From Janthinobacterium sp. 67 (GTDB lineage Bacteria > Pseudomonadota > Gammaproteobacteria > Burkholderiales > Burkholderiaceae_D), in assembly GCF_002797895.1 (NCBI RefSeq), contig NZ_PGES01000002.1:62001-126000 (forward strand): a DNA stretch of 64,000 nucleotides, read 5' to 3'. This document shows positions 36,642 through 46,097 of the stretch, in pieces. The notes below the pieces were generated by a model, which was given only the letters and a program-made list of their open reading frames with translations, ran no database searches and had not been told where the DNA came from. A program made the position numbers and the translations under genes. Numbering within the stretch: position 1 is the first letter of the stretch; every line of letters begins with the position of its first letter.

Positions 36642-37304
36642 TCAGCACGGATTAGCCATTAAATATCCTTGGCCATAGGCGGTAGTAATAATGCCCGCAC
36701 CCAGTTTGCGTCGGACCTGACAAATATGCACGGCTAGCGTATTGCTTTCAATCGTAGCCGCTCCGTCATACATCATTGCTTCCAGATGCTCATGTCCAAC
36801 AACATGTCCCTTTCCCTGCATAAGGGTCAGCAGGATCCGGTATTCGTGATCGCTAAGCCGGACTGGCTTACCAGCACGCGTTACACTACGCTTTACGACG
36901 TCAATTTCAATATCGCCCCAAGTTATTAAAGGCACCATACGGCCCTCACTTCTTCGGGTTACTGCGCGTACACGCGCCCACAGCTCATCAAATTCAAATG
37001 GTTTCAGCAAATAATCGTCTGCACCAGCATCAATCCAGGTTATACGCTCACTCACCTTACAGGATTCGGCTGTTATGAGTACTGGTGTCACATCATATTG
37101 TGCACGCATATTTCGAAGGAGGTTCAACCCGAATTTCGAAGATAGATCATTATCGATTAGGACAATAGAGTAACTCGTCTCAAGCAAGGCCAATCTTGCT
37201 GCGATAAGGTCTTTTACATGATTGATATTCCAGCCATTTTTCAAGGCGCTATCAAATACCTTGTCGGCAAATGAGATATCACTTCCCAGCAATAATATAC
37301 GCAT
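36642..37304 (-). CDS. OmpR-family response regulator without a nearby kinase
   Basis: A 220-aa response regulator. The receiver domain (1-115) has the phospho-acceptor Asp in 'IVLIDNDLSSKFG' and Lys in 'DDYLLKPFEFDEL'. A winged-helix DNA-binding domain (about 128-215) ends 'CQVRRKLGAGIITTAYGQGY'. The acidic pocket at the N-terminus is altered ('LLLGSD' instead of two adjacent acids), so phosphorylation may be weak. ATG 37304 has GGGGGAG 4 nt upstream, better than the longer form from 37325. No histidine kinase is adjacent. Confidence 0.85.
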   Translation of the reverse strand: MRILLLGSDISFADKVFDSALKNGWNINHVKDLIAARLALLETSYSIVLIDNDLSSKFGLNLLRNMRAQYDVTPVLITAESCKVSERITWIDAGADDYLLKPFEFDELWARVRAVTRRSEGRMVPLITWGDIEIDVVKRSVTRAGKPVRLSDHEYRILLTLMQGKGHVVGHEHLEAMMYDGAATIESNTLAVHICQVRRKLGAGIITTAYGQGYLMANPC

Positions 37305-37360
37305 GACTCCCCCCATCTTTACCAAAAAATTATTTTATTTGATTGTGAAATATTTTATTT

Positions 37361-37504
37361 CTATAAAATATTTGTGATTAACCAATTTAAATCCGGCAAC
37401 CAATAGGACACAGAATCAAAAAAAACAAAAATCAACAATAAAACGAGTGCCAATATCAACAATTTTTCACCGATATATTTTATAAATTCTCTTTCATTTT
37501 CCAT
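37361..37504 (-). CDS. 47-aa hydrophobic membrane peptide
   Basis: From ATG 37504 the minus strand encodes 47 residues: a charged start (M-E-N-E-R-E-F), one strongly hydrophobic helix ('LLILALVLLLIFVFF') and a short tail with two Trp residues. The surrounding DNA is very AT-rich, so a chance frame is possible, but the ordered charge-helix-tail layout suggests a real small membrane protein. The ribosome binding site is poor (AGGGAAAG, about 13 nt). Confidence 0.4.
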   Translation of the reverse strand: MENEREFIKYIGEKLLILALVLLLIFVFFDSVSYWLPDLNWLITNIL

Positions 37505-37751
37505 TGGTACACCAACTCTTTCCCTATACATCATATCAATGCATAATTAAATCGTAATATTTTTTGAAAAAATTCAATTACTGACAACCTTCTGATCGCG
37601 CGAACCAAGAAGAAATTCTAAAAATGTTAATTAAAAATTTTCATTTTTAATAAAATAAATAATAATTACATTAAGTATTATCGAAATCATACTTTTCTAC
37701 TGTGCCTATGGCGGTGTTGTGATTTCTGACCACGTCTATGTCGCTCTTTTT

Positions 37752-37779
37752 CCGCCCAAGCGATGCCATGCTTGGGCGG
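37752..37779. terminator. Strong hairpin downstream of czcA
   Basis: CCGCCCAAGC and GCTTGGGCGG pair perfectly around an 8-nt loop, 34 bp beyond the czcA stop. On the minus strand it is followed by AAAAAGAG, not a T-run, so as a czcA terminator it may be Rho-assisted or act to protect the 3' end. Confidence 0.5.
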
Positions 37780-37812
37780 TTTGTTATCAGTTGTCGTTAA
37801 TCAATATGAGGA

Positions 37813-40800
37813 TCAAGCAGGAAGTTGATCTTTTTCCTGGGCAGTACCGGATTCAGCATCCTCATCCTTGCCATGTGCTAAGCGATAAAGCAGCGGAAGG
37901 ACCAGTAGCGTTAGCAGCGTCGATGAAATAATTCCCCCGATAACGACTGTCGCAAGTGGCTGTTGTACTTCCGCACCTGTGCCGGTCGCAATCGCCATCG
38001 GAATAAATCCCAGCGATGCCACTAATGCAGTCATCAAGACTGGTCGCAAACGAGTCAGCGCACCCGTCGTGATTGCCTGATCTAAGGACATGCCCTCATC
38101 GCGAAGTGTCCGGATAAAGGAGATCATCACTAAACCGTTCAGCACGGCCACACCAGACAAGGCGATAAAACCGACTGCAGCGGAAATCGAGAGCGGAATA
38201 TCGCGCAGCCAAAGCGCCAGAATGCCGCCTGTCAGCGCAAACGGAATGCCTGTGAACACAATCAAGCCGTCCTTGGCGTTATTGAACATCACGAATAGCA
38301 AGGTAAACACGAGGAATAATGCGAGTGGCACGACCAGTTGCAGTCGCTGGGTTGCTGACTGCAGTTGTTCAAAAGTCCCGCCCCAGATCATCCAGTAACC
38401 AGGTGGTATTTTGACTTCCTTCTGAATCAGTTTTTCCGCTTCGGGAACGAAGGTACCAATATCGCGCCCACGCACATTCGCGCTCACCACGATGCGTCGC
38501 TTGCCATCCTCCCGGCTGATCTGATTAGGACCTGGTGCAAAATCGAGGGTGGCTACTTCGGAGAGAGGTATGAAACTAACTTCCCCGGCCGCACCGTTCG
38601 TTCCCGAAGAACGTGCCAAAGGAATAGGCAGGCGCTTGAGTGCCTCCAAGTCAGTTCTCAGATCTTCCGGAAGCCGCACGATGATGTCGAAACGGCGGTC
38701 ACCCTCAAACACGGTGCCGGCATTTCTTCCGCCTGTAGCAATCGCCAACGCTTCTTGAACCGCGCCGACATTGAGGCCATAGCGAGCAGTCTTCTCCCGA
38801 TCGATATTGACAGTGAGCATTGGCAGGCCTGAAGTCTGTTCGGTCTTGACCTCCGCCGCGCCGGGGATGCGAGAAAGTACACCAGCGATCTGCGCCGCTG
38901 TCGCATTCAGAACGTCCATATCGTCGCCAAATATCTTGACGGCGACATCGCTACGCACCCCAGAAATGAGTTCATTGAAGCGCAACTGAATGGGCTGTGA
39001 GAACTCATAACTGTTGCCGGCGTAAGTGGCTGCCTCCGCTTGTACGGCCGCTAGTACTTGCGCGCGGGTTTTTTTCGGACTCGGCCAGTCTTTTTCAGGC
39101 TTAAGCATCACATAGCCGTCTGAAATATTCGGCGGCATCGGGTCAGAAGCAATTTCCGCAGTACCTGTACGCGCGAAGACCCGCTCAATTTCCGGAAACT
39201 TGGCCTTCAGACCAGCTTCGAGCTGTTTCTGCATTTCGATCGACTGGGTCAGGCTAGTCCCGGGGATGCGCAACGACTGAATCGCAAAATCGCCTTCGTT
39301 CAGATTGGGAATGAACTCGCTCCCCATCCGACTTGCGACAGCACCCGACAGTACGATAAGCACGACTGCAGAGGTTACCACGATAGCTTTATTGAGCAAC
39401 GCCTTGGCCAGCAAAGGCGTGTATAAGCGCTTGGCGAACTCCATTACGCGATTTTCTTTTTCAGCAACATTCTTGCCGATAAACAGTGCGATAGCGGCCG
39501 GGATGAAAGTGAGCGACAGAATCATCGCGCCGACAAGTGCCGCGACAACGGTAAATGCCATTGGATGGAACATTTTTCCTTCCACACCGGTCAGGGCGAA
39601 GATAGGAATATAGACGATCATGATGATGAGCTGACCGAACAACAATGGGCGACGTGCCTCTTTTGCCGCAGCAAATACCTCATGAAAACGTTCCGCGCGA
39701 GTCAATGTGCGTTGATGATGCGCTTGCGCATGAGCCAGACGGCGTACGCAGTTTTCTACAATGACAACGGCTCCGTCGACGATGATGCCGAAGTCAAGGG
39801 CGCCGAGACTCATCAGGTTCGCGCTGACCTTATAAGTTACCATCCCCGTGAACGTAAACAGCATGGCCAGCGGAATGACCATCGCGGTGATCAGAGCAGC
39901 TCGTATGTTACCAAGGAATAGGAACAGTACGACGATGACCAGTACCGCGCCTTCCATCAGATTTTTCTTAACGGTATTGATTGCCTTGTCAACCAGCACG
40001 GTCCTGTCATAAACAGTGACGGCTTTGACACCAGCGGGCAAAGTGCGGTTAATCTCCGCCATTTTTTTGTCTACCGCTTGCGAGACGATCCGACTGTTTT
40101 GTCCAATCAGCATGAAGACAGTACCCAACACAACCTCGCGGCCGTTATCGGTCGCCGCACCGGTACGCAGTTCACGCCCGAGTTCGACTTCGGCCACATC
40201 ACGAATGCGAATCGGTACCCCTTGAACGGTATTGAGAATAATATTTCTCATATCCTCCAGCGACTTTACCTGGCCAGGAGCGCGGATCAGAAACTGTTCA
40301 CCACGTTTTTCAATATAACCGGCACCGACATTGTTGTTGTTCGCGTCCAGCGCAGTGACGATGTCCTGAAACGTCAGGCCATACGATGACAGCTTTGTCG
40401 GGTTCGGTGTAACGTGATATTCCTTTGCAAAGCCACCTATGGAGTTGATTTCCGTAACCCCAGTCACGTTGCGCAATTGCGGCTTGATGATCCAGTCCTG
40501 GATTTCACGCAGATCCGTCGGCGTGTAAGGCTGGCCATCGGCCTTCTTTGCGTTCGGCTCACTCTCAACTGTCCAGAGATAAATTTCGCCCAAACCCGTT
40601 GAAATTGGACCGAGTACCGGAGAAACGCCTTCAGGCAGGCGTTCTTTCGCTTCCTGCAATCGTTGGTTGACCAGTTGCCTGGCGAAGTAAATATCCGTTC
40701 CATCTTTAAAGATGACGGTAATCTGCGACAAGCCATAACGCGACAATGAGCGCGTCTGCTCCAGACTTGGCAAGCCGGCCATCACTGTTTCGATCGGAAA

Positions 40801-40998
40801 AGTAACACGTTGTTCAACTTCCAGCGGCGAATATCCTGGTGCTGAGGTATTAATCTGAACCTGGACATTGGTAATATCGGGTACGGCATCAATTGGCAGC
40901 TTTTGGTAGCTGAAGATACCAATACCCATCATGGCAATAACACCGAGTATCACCAACCATCGATGCTCGATGGAAAAGCGGATTATGCGTTCAAACAT
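37813..40998 (-). CDS. czcA: CzcA heavy-metal RND efflux transporter
   Basis: A 1061-aa inner-membrane proton antiporter of the HME-RND family, exporting Zn, Co or Cd as the pump of CzcCBA. The start is 'MFERIIRFSIEHRWLVILGV', with 'LPIDAVPDITNVQVQINTSA' in the first periplasmic stretch. Helix 4 carries 'GALDFGIIVDGAVVIVEN' (about 400), whose Asp and Glu form the proton relay and whose pattern marks divalent-cation RND pumps. Further helices and porter domains run to 'GTGAEVQQPLATVVIGG'. Full length. GGAG precedes ATG 40998, 14 bp after czcB. Confidence 0.95.
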   Translation of the reverse strand: MFERIIRFSIEHRWLVILGVIAMMGIGIFSYQKLPIDAVPDITNVQVQINTSAPGYSPLEVEQRVTFPIETVMAGLPSLEQTRSLSRYGLSQITVIFKDGTDIYFARQLVNQRLQEAKERLPEGVSPVLGPISTGLGEIYLWTVESEPNAKKADGQPYTPTDLREIQDWIIKPQLRNVTGVTEINSIGGFAKEYHVTPNPTKLSSYGLTFQDIVTALDANNNNVGAGYIEKRGEQFLIRAPGQVKSLEDMRNIILNTVQGVPIRIRDVAEVELGRELRTGAATDNGREVVLGTVFMLIGQNSRIVSQAVDKKMAEINRTLPAGVKAVTVYDRTVLVDKAINTVKKNLMEGAVLVIVVLFLFLGNIRAALITAMVIPLAMLFTFTGMVTYKVSANLMSLGALDFGIIVDGAVVIVENCVRRLAHAQAHHQRTLTRAERFHEVFAAAKEARRPLLFGQLIIMIVYIPIFALTGVEGKMFHPMAFTVVAALVGAMILSLTFIPAAIALFIGKNVAEKENRVMEFAKRLYTPLLAKALLNKAIVVTSAVVLIVLSGAVASRMGSEFIPNLNEGDFAIQSLRIPGTSLTQSIEMQKQLEAGLKAKFPEIERVFARTGTAEIASDPMPPNISDGYVMLKPEKDWPSPKKTRAQVLAAVQAEAATYAGNSYEFSQPIQLRFNELISGVRSDVAVKIFGDDMDVLNATAAQIAGVLSRIPGAAEVKTEQTSGLPMLTVNIDREKTARYGLNVGAVQEALAIATGGRNAGTVFEGDRRFDIIVRLPEDLRTDLEALKRLPIPLARSSGTNGAAGEVSFIPLSEVATLDFAPGPNQISREDGKRRIVVSANVRGRDIGTFVPEAEKLIQKEVKIPPGYWMIWGGTFEQLQSATQRLQLVVPLALFLVFTLLFVMFNNAKDGLIVFTGIPFALTGGILALWLRDIPLSISAAVGFIALSGVAVLNGLVMISFIRTLRDEGMSLDQAITTGALTRLRPVLMTALVASLGFIPMAIATGTGAEVQQPLATVVIGGIISSTLLTLLVLPLLYRLAHGKDEDAESGTAQEKDQLPA

Positions 40999-41012
40999 TT
41001 GATTTCTCCGGC

Positions 41013-42533
41013 TTAATGTGCATGTTCGGCGCTGTCTTTGCCCTGCTCCGCCTTGAGGACGAAGCTACCTTTTGCCGCATACGTAGTACCAGCAGCAAGA
41101 CCCTTTACGATCTCGGTGTATTTCCCATCGCTGCGGCCGGTCTCCACTGGCTGAGCGAAAAAGCCGCCATCGATGCGGATATACACGGCTGGACTACCTT
41201 CGACCGTCTGGATTGCATCGCTGGCCACCGCAACAGGTACTTCGCGCTCATCGGAGGTCATGTCGACATTGACGAACAGGCCCGGGCGCCAGGCCAGTTT
41301 CGGGTTGGCCAGGGTGACTCGGGCTTTAGCCGTGCGTGTCTGTTCTCCAAGCAGCGAACCGACATAGGAAACGACACCAGATGCCTCGGAATCCATCGTG
41401 GTTGCCTTGACGAGTGCTTTCGTACCAACGCGCACAGTGCCGAGATCCTTGGCGGGAACGATGATTTCTGCCCATACCGTTGACAGATCCGCAATCGTGA
41501 ATACGTTCACATCGGCGGCCACAGATTCGCCTAAAGTAATGTGCTTTTCGATGATTGCACCATCGAATGGCGCACGCAGTTCAAAGCGGTTCAATGCACC
41601 GGAACTAGCACCAGAGGCACCAATGGCGGCGATTTTTTGAGAAGCGTTCTGAGCAGCTATTTCCGCTTCGCGCAGCCCCTGCTGGGCTTGCAAATAATCC
41701 TGCTCTGCGGAAATTTTGTCTTCCCACAATTTTTTCTCACGGTCGTAGGTCAATTTCGCCATCGCCAGGCGCTTTTGCGCACCAAGCGATTCGCTGCGCA
41801 TTTCAGACAAAACGGTGCTGGCGATGATTGCTAGAACTTGTCCTTTCTTTACCTGCTGACCAAGGTCGACGGCCACACTTTCAACTACACCTTGCAAACG
41901 GGGCACGATGTGTGCAGTACGGTCTTCGTTGAAGCGCACTTCGCCAGCTAGTTGAAAGGCACTATTAATACTCGCCGTACCGGATTTTGCTACCATCACC
42001 CCAGCAGTCTTGATTTGAGCATCAGTCAACTCAATTTTGCCTTCCTCGCTTTGCAACTTGATCGGGATCGTGACGCCGCCCTTACGGACAGTAATGAGAG
42101 CATCAAAAATATGCGGTTCGGCAATGCTCTCTTTGGCCAGCAAACTATCTTTGTCGACTGCGAATTCAAAGTTCATCACCTGGCCGTCAGCGCGTTTGAT
42201 TTGCTCGGTCGCAGTGGCGGTAGTCGGCGCGACGGGTTTGCCATTTTCGTAGAGCCATAAGCGATGGCGAGCTTCTCCCTTCTCTTCTGCAAGGATGACT
42301 TCAACGGTAGTCGCCCCTTGGACAAACAATTTTCCGCCATGGCTGCCTTTGCCGGCGCCTCCTCCAACGCCTTTCTCTTTTTCATCTGCCTTGGCGGTAG
42401 TTTCAGTGTCCGTCCCTTCCGGGGCGCCGCCGGATTTACCAGTAAATAAAATGGCGGCCAACAGCACAGCGCCGATTGCTACGATCGCCATCATCGCGCG
42501 CAGCGATTTCTTTTCAATGTTCGGTGTTTTCAT
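41013..42533 (-). CDS. czcB: CzcB membrane-fusion protein
   Basis: A 506-aa periplasmic adaptor linking CzcA to CzcC. It has a single N-terminal membrane anchor (about 13-28), a Gly/Lys-rich linker with 'GKGSHGGKLFVQGATTVEV' (about 60-80) of the extended CzcB N-terminal domain, then the lipoyl/barrel-sandwich ('RLQGVVESVAVDLGQQVKKG'), an alpha hairpin and a beta-barrel ('LRAPFDGAIIEKHITLGESV'). The start overlaps the czcC stop (ATGA) with AGGAAAC before it. Normal length for CzcB (about 500-520). Confidence 0.94.
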   Translation of the reverse strand: MKTPNIEKKSLRAMMAIVAIGAVLLAAILFTGKSGGAPEGTDTETTAKADEKEKGVGGGAGKGSHGGKLFVQGATTVEVILAEEKGEARHRLWLYENGKPVAPTTATATEQIKRADGQVMNFEFAVDKDSLLAKESIAEPHIFDALITVRKGGVTIPIKLQSEEGKIELTDAQIKTAGVMVAKSGTASINSAFQLAGEVRFNEDRTAHIVPRLQGVVESVAVDLGQQVKKGQVLAIIASTVLSEMRSESLGAQKRLAMAKLTYDREKKLWEDKISAEQDYLQAQQGLREAEIAAQNASQKIAAIGASGASSGALNRFELRAPFDGAIIEKHITLGESVAADVNVFTIADLSTVWAEIIVPAKDLGTVRVGTKALVKATTMDSEASGVVSYVGSLLGEQTRTAKARVTLANPKLAWRPGLFVNVDMTSDEREVPVAVASDAIQTVEGSPAVYIRIDGGFFAQPVETGRSDGKYTEIVKGLAAGTTYAAKGSFVLKAEQGKDSAEHAH

Positions 42534-43855
42534 TTTGTTTCCTGATATGAGATCGCAGGTGCAATCAAAGTGCCATTCGATTCAACGCGTCCGATAATGC
42601 GATCGATGTCGGCGGCGGAGCGATGTGATTCAGCGAGCGCGCGTACATATTGAGTTTTTGCCTGGAAAAGTGTGCGCTGTGCATCAAGGACATCCAGGAA
42701 GCTAAATTTTCCGAGTTCAAACCCTTTTGAAGCTGCCTCATATGCACTCAGCGCTCCTGGCAGAATGTCGGTCCGCAAAATTGTCAATTCGGACTGCGCA
42801 ACACTGAGGCGTGCAGTTGCCTCAGCAACTTCCGCTGACAATCTGTTCTCTACTGCCTTCAGCTCATCTCTGGCTTTGTCTGCTCGGCGCAAGGCTGCGA
42901 GGACGTTGCCTTGATTACGATCGAAAAGTGGCAACGGAATCGATAGCCCCAAGATGGTGCGACGCGGCCCGACTTGACCAAGTTGTTCGTCACGCTGGGT
43001 TCCAACGATGAGATTTACATCAGGAATCCTGCGGCTGCGTTCTACCTTAGTCAACGCCTCTTGGCGATCAACTTCCAGACGTGCCCGGAGAGTCTGTGGG
43101 GCTGTCGGAAGGCGATTATTCAATTCATTAGAGGTAGGGACAGCCTGTGCTGGCATTTCAAGTGCGACAACGGAATCAAACTGGGGTGTCTGGCTTCCCC
43201 AAGTTGCAGCGAGACGCCGTTTGGACAGCGTCAGATCATTGGCAGCCTGATTGAGTTCAATCTTGCTGCTTGCTTCCGCCACACGAGCCCGGGTTTGCTC
43301 TACCGGAGACACCTTGCCTGCCATCACACGCCGCGCCGCTGCATCGCTGACGCGCTGCGCAAGTTGCTGTGATGCAAGCGCAAGTTGATAGCCCTCTTGA
43401 GCCGCTACGACGTCGAAAAAAGCAGTCACGACGTCAGCGCGCAACGAGGTACGGTACCCGGCCAGATCGGCAGAGGCAATATCTCCTCCGAGGCTCGCTG
43501 CCGCCATGCGGGCAGCACGTTTGCCACCCAGCTCCAACGGTTGACTGAATTGTATAGTTCGTGTCCTCTGTTCTTTTTTAAGACCCTCCGAAACAAAGGA
43601 AAGCTCAGGGTTAGGTCGGGTACCCGCCTGGATCAATTCGCCAGCGGCGATATCAATATCACGCATGGCTGTCCGGAGCCCAGGGTTGCCCTCAAAGGCG
43701 AGTTTGATTGCTTCTGCCAATGTCAATGCAGAAGCGCCTTTATGAGCAGCCGCTGGGGCTGCCGTTGCAACTGACGGTACTTCCGTCTGTGCAGCCGCTT
43801 GCAGCGGAAATGCGAGTACGATCGCAAGCACAAGCGGCAAAAATGATGGTCGCAT
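42530..43855 (-). CDS. czcC: CzcC outer-membrane factor
   Basis: A 441-aa TolC-family outer-membrane channel. It has a signal peptide ('FLPLVLAIVLAFPLQAAAQ') and two repeated helical-hairpin halves, with 'LTLAEAIKLAFEGNPGLRTA' opening the first and 'LGLSIPLPLFDRNQGNVLAA' in the second. ATG 43855 is preferred to a TTG four codons upstream because GGAG then falls 8 nt ahead. Coupled to czcB by a 4-bp overlap. Confidence 0.93.
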   Translation of the reverse strand: MRPSFLPLVLAIVLAFPLQAAAQTEVPSVATAAPAAAHKGASALTLAEAIKLAFEGNPGLRTAMRDIDIAAGELIQAGTRPNPELSFVSEGLKKEQRTRTIQFSQPLELGGKRAARMAAASLGGDIASADLAGYRTSLRADVVTAFFDVVAAQEGYQLALASQQLAQRVSDAAARRVMAGKVSPVEQTRARVAEASSKIELNQAANDLTLSKRRLAATWGSQTPQFDSVVALEMPAQAVPTSNELNNRLPTAPQTLRARLEVDRQEALTKVERSRRIPDVNLIVGTQRDEQLGQVGPRRTILGLSIPLPLFDRNQGNVLAALRRADKARDELKAVENRLSAEVAEATARLSVAQSELTILRTDILPGALSAYEAASKGFELGKFSFLDVLDAQRTLFQAKTQYVRALAESHRSAADIDRIIGRVESNGTLIAPAISYQETK

Positions 43856-43957
43856 AGAATTCTCCAAAAAATAAAATGGGAAGAATCCGGCGACGACACG
43901 CTCACCTGTAGTGGTGATCTACAAATACGAAGATGTATATGAGTCTATGTCGCCGGA

Positions 43958-44317
43958 CTAGGCGGCAACATGCCACTGAGGGCGCTCAGGTAAGTCAGGA
44001 TAGGGAGGGGGTAGTGCTCGAACTAATAACGGCGAGGAATGAATTGCCGTCAACGGCTCCTCGAAATTGGAAGCCCAAGTGATCATGCCTACCAAGCCAT
44101 GCGAGCACGATGGGCAGTCAAGATGAACAGCCGATTTCTTTGAACTGGAAGAGGAAGAACCACAACAAGTATCTTTGGATGTTTTGTGTTCGTGCTGGTG
44201 ATGCCCAAAATGCAAACTTGCTTTACCGGTCTCATGCAAGCAATATGCGCTCGCAATTCCCCAACTCATCTGGAGAGCGAAAGCGACAGCAAGAATATAG
44301 AGGAAGCGTTTGAGCAT
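43958..44317 (-). CDS. czcI: CzcI-like periplasmic regulator
   Basis: A 119-aa exported protein at the head of czcICBA. A signal peptide ('FLYILAVAFALQMSWGIASA') is followed by a His-rich stretch ('LHFGHHQHEHKTSKDTCC') and 'HLDCPSCSHGLVGM', matching the CzcI layout. CzcI modulates czc expression in Cupriavidus, by an unclear mechanism. A TATAAT lies 8 nt before the ATG, but IS3 copy 2 begins only 58 bp upstream. Confidence 0.85.
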   Translation of the reverse strand: MLKRFLYILAVAFALQMSWGIASAYCLHETGKASLHFGHHQHEHKTSKDTCCGSSSSSSKKSAVHLDCPSCSHGLVGMITWASNFEEPLTAIHSSPLLVRALPPPYPDLPERPQWHVAA

Positions 44318-44408
44318 GACTGATTATAACTGGATATTACTTGGGATGTGATACATGCTAAACGCCAGATCAGCATGAGGTGTACTGTCAATAGCGGACA
44401 CTCTTGTT

Positions 44409-45269
44409 TCAAGCCACCCGCGGCTGTTTGCTGAATTTTTCAGCGAACAACGCGGGCGGAACATTGCCAAGGCGCGAATGGCGTCGCTGGCGGTTGTAAA
44501 AGCTTTCGATATATTCCTGTATTGCGGCTTTCGCGTCGGCCCGGGTCGCGTAACGTTGATGGTGCACCAGCTCGTTTTTCAGGCTGCCCCAGAAGCTTTC
44601 CATGGGCGCGTTGTCATAGCAGTTTCCTCGGCGCGACATGGACGGCTTCATGCCGAACTGCGTCACCAGTTTCTGATAGTCGTGGGCGCAATACTGACTG
44701 CCACGGTCGGAGTGGTGAATCAAGCCCGGCGCGGGGCGTTTGTTGCGCACGGCCTTCCACAGTGCTGTTGCCGTCAGCGTTTGCGTCATGCGCTCGTCCA
44801 TCGCGTAGCCCACCAGCTCGCAGGTGAACACGTCCTTGATACCGGCCAGGTAAAGCCAGCCCTCGCCGGTCGCCACATAGGTGATGTCGGTCACCCAGGC
44901 TTCGTTCGGCCGGGTCGGCGCGAAAGTCTGATTGAGCAGGTTGTCGGCCACCGGCAGGTCATGATTCGAGTTCGTGGTGGCCTTGAACTTGCGCTTTTGC
45001 TTGCAGCGCAGGGCGAGCTCGCGACGCAGACGGACGATACGATCACGGCCGGCCGGAAAGCCTTGCGCCGTCAGTTCCGGCTGCATGCGCAACGGGCCAT
45101 AAGTCTGCCGGCTCTGCGCGTGCACGGCCTCGATGGCGACCTTCAGGCGTGCGTCGTCCTGCGCCCGCTGCGACGGTTTGCCGTTCGCCCAAGCGTAGAA
45201 ACCGCTGCGCGAGACGCTAAAGACGCGGCACATGATGGTGACAGGAAATTCGAGTCGCAAGGTCTTCAT
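44409..45269 (-). CDS. IS3-family OrfB transposase (copy 2)
   Basis: 286 aa, identical to OrfB of copy 1; DDE residues intact ('WVTDITYV', 'HHSDRGSQYC', 'MESFWGSL'). Confidence 0.94.
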   Translation of the reverse strand: MKTLRLEFPVTIMCRVFSVSRSGFYAWANGKPSQRAQDDARLKVAIEAVHAQSRQTYGPLRMQPELTAQGFPAGRDRIVRLRRELALRCKQKRKFKATTNSNHDLPVADNLLNQTFAPTRPNEAWVTDITYVATGEGWLYLAGIKDVFTCELVGYAMDERMTQTLTATALWKAVRNKRPAPGLIHHSDRGSQYCAHDYQKLVTQFGMKPSMSRRGNCYDNAPMESFWGSLKNELVHHQRYATRADAKAAIQEYIESFYNRQRRHSRLGNVPPALFAEKFSKQPRVA

Positions 45270-45577
45270 GACCGCGTACTTGGCAGCGACTCCCGCGCAA
45301 AGTACGCTGCCGCTTTTTTTACGATATCGCGCTCCATGCGTGCCTCGGCAAGCTCTTTGCGCAGCTTGGTTACCTCAGCCTCAAGCTCCGGCACGGAGCG
45401 GCTACCAGGGGCTACTTTGGGCGACGTGCCGCGCCTTGCCGCACTGACCCAGTTCGCTAGCGTGCCCTTGGGAATGGTGAGACGCAACGCGGCGTCTTCC
45501 AGCGTCAGGCCTTGTGTCAGGACCAGTTTTACCGCTTCTTCCCGAAGCTCCGGTGTGTATGTTGTTGAGCGTGTCAT
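45266..45577 (-). CDS. IS3-family OrfA (copy 2)
   Basis: 103 aa, identical to OrfA of copy 1, with the same slippery TAAAAAAAGC before the orfB overlap. Confidence 0.92.
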   Translation of the reverse strand: MTRSTTYTPELREEAVKLVLTQGLTLEDAALRLTIPKGTLANWVSAARRGTSPKVAPGSRSVPELEAEVTKLRKELAEARMERDIVKKAAAYFARESLPSTRS

Positions 45578-45648
45578 AAGTTCTCCAGTTGGTGAAGTTT
45601 ACCAAACTAGAGTGTCCGAAAAAGTCAGGGTACCTCAGCAAGCTGTTG

Positions 45649-45903
45649 CTACATAACTAAACCATTTAATTTGCCTTTAAGATAATATTTATTGGGTGAG
45701 GAGGCACGTTCTAACAACAGCTTTATCGATTCTTCCTGACTCGCATCCATGTCAGCAACCAAAAGCCTGAACACTGTCTTTTTCCTTGTTTTCATAGGCC
45801 CGCCGTGCAAATATCGTACATTCGAATGCATCATTTTCCATAATGCAGGATTTTCTCTACCAACCCGAACGGCCGAAGGGACATCGTCGAGGAAGGCTTG
45901 CAA
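45649..45903 (-). CDS. Short hypothetical ORF upstream of the czc operon
   Basis: An 84-codon frame opening at TTG 45903, or about 60 codons from an internal ATG ('MMHSNVRYLHGGPMKTRKK'). No ribosome binding site or family recognised. In the ancestral order it lay just upstream of czcI, and the 195 bp from 45904 to 46097 before czcR must hold the divergent promoters. Confidence 0.25.
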   Translation of the reverse strand: MQAFLDDVPSAVRVGRENPALWKMMHSNVRYLHGGPMKTRKKTVFRLLVADMDASQEESIKLLLERASSPNKYYLKGKLNGLVM

Positions 45904-46097
45904 GTGCCAGCAAGGCCATCAATACTTATCTGATTTTTGGCTCTAATAGGTTCGAAAACACGTTGATTCTGACAAAAATGTAATGTTGGCGTCAGACGGT
46001 TGTCACTTGGTCGAAGTAGACTCAACGCAAAAACGCTGACCAGAAGTCCCATATGCTGTCAGATGTCAATAATTAGCTTGCTCAGTGGAACAACAAC

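Larger units (their letters stand above)
44376..45637 (-). mobile_element. IS3-family element, copy 2
   Basis: 1262 bp with the same terminal repeats as copy 1 and target duplication GCA (44373-44375 and 45638-45640). It is inserted between czcI and its native upstream region, transcribed toward czcI. The repeat next to czcI carries an outward-facing TTGACA, but no good -10 lies 16-18 bp beyond it. Confidence 0.95.

Noticed and set aside
36642..37304. Orphan regulator as a second CzcR
   Set aside because: Its receiver acidic pocket and overall sequence differ clearly from CzcR at 46098; called only an OmpR-family regulator.
44350..44420. Hybrid promoter formed by IS3 copy 2 in front of czcI
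   Set aside because: The outward TTGACA is real, but the bases 16-18 bp further on (TCTGGC/CTGGCG) do not resemble a -10 element.
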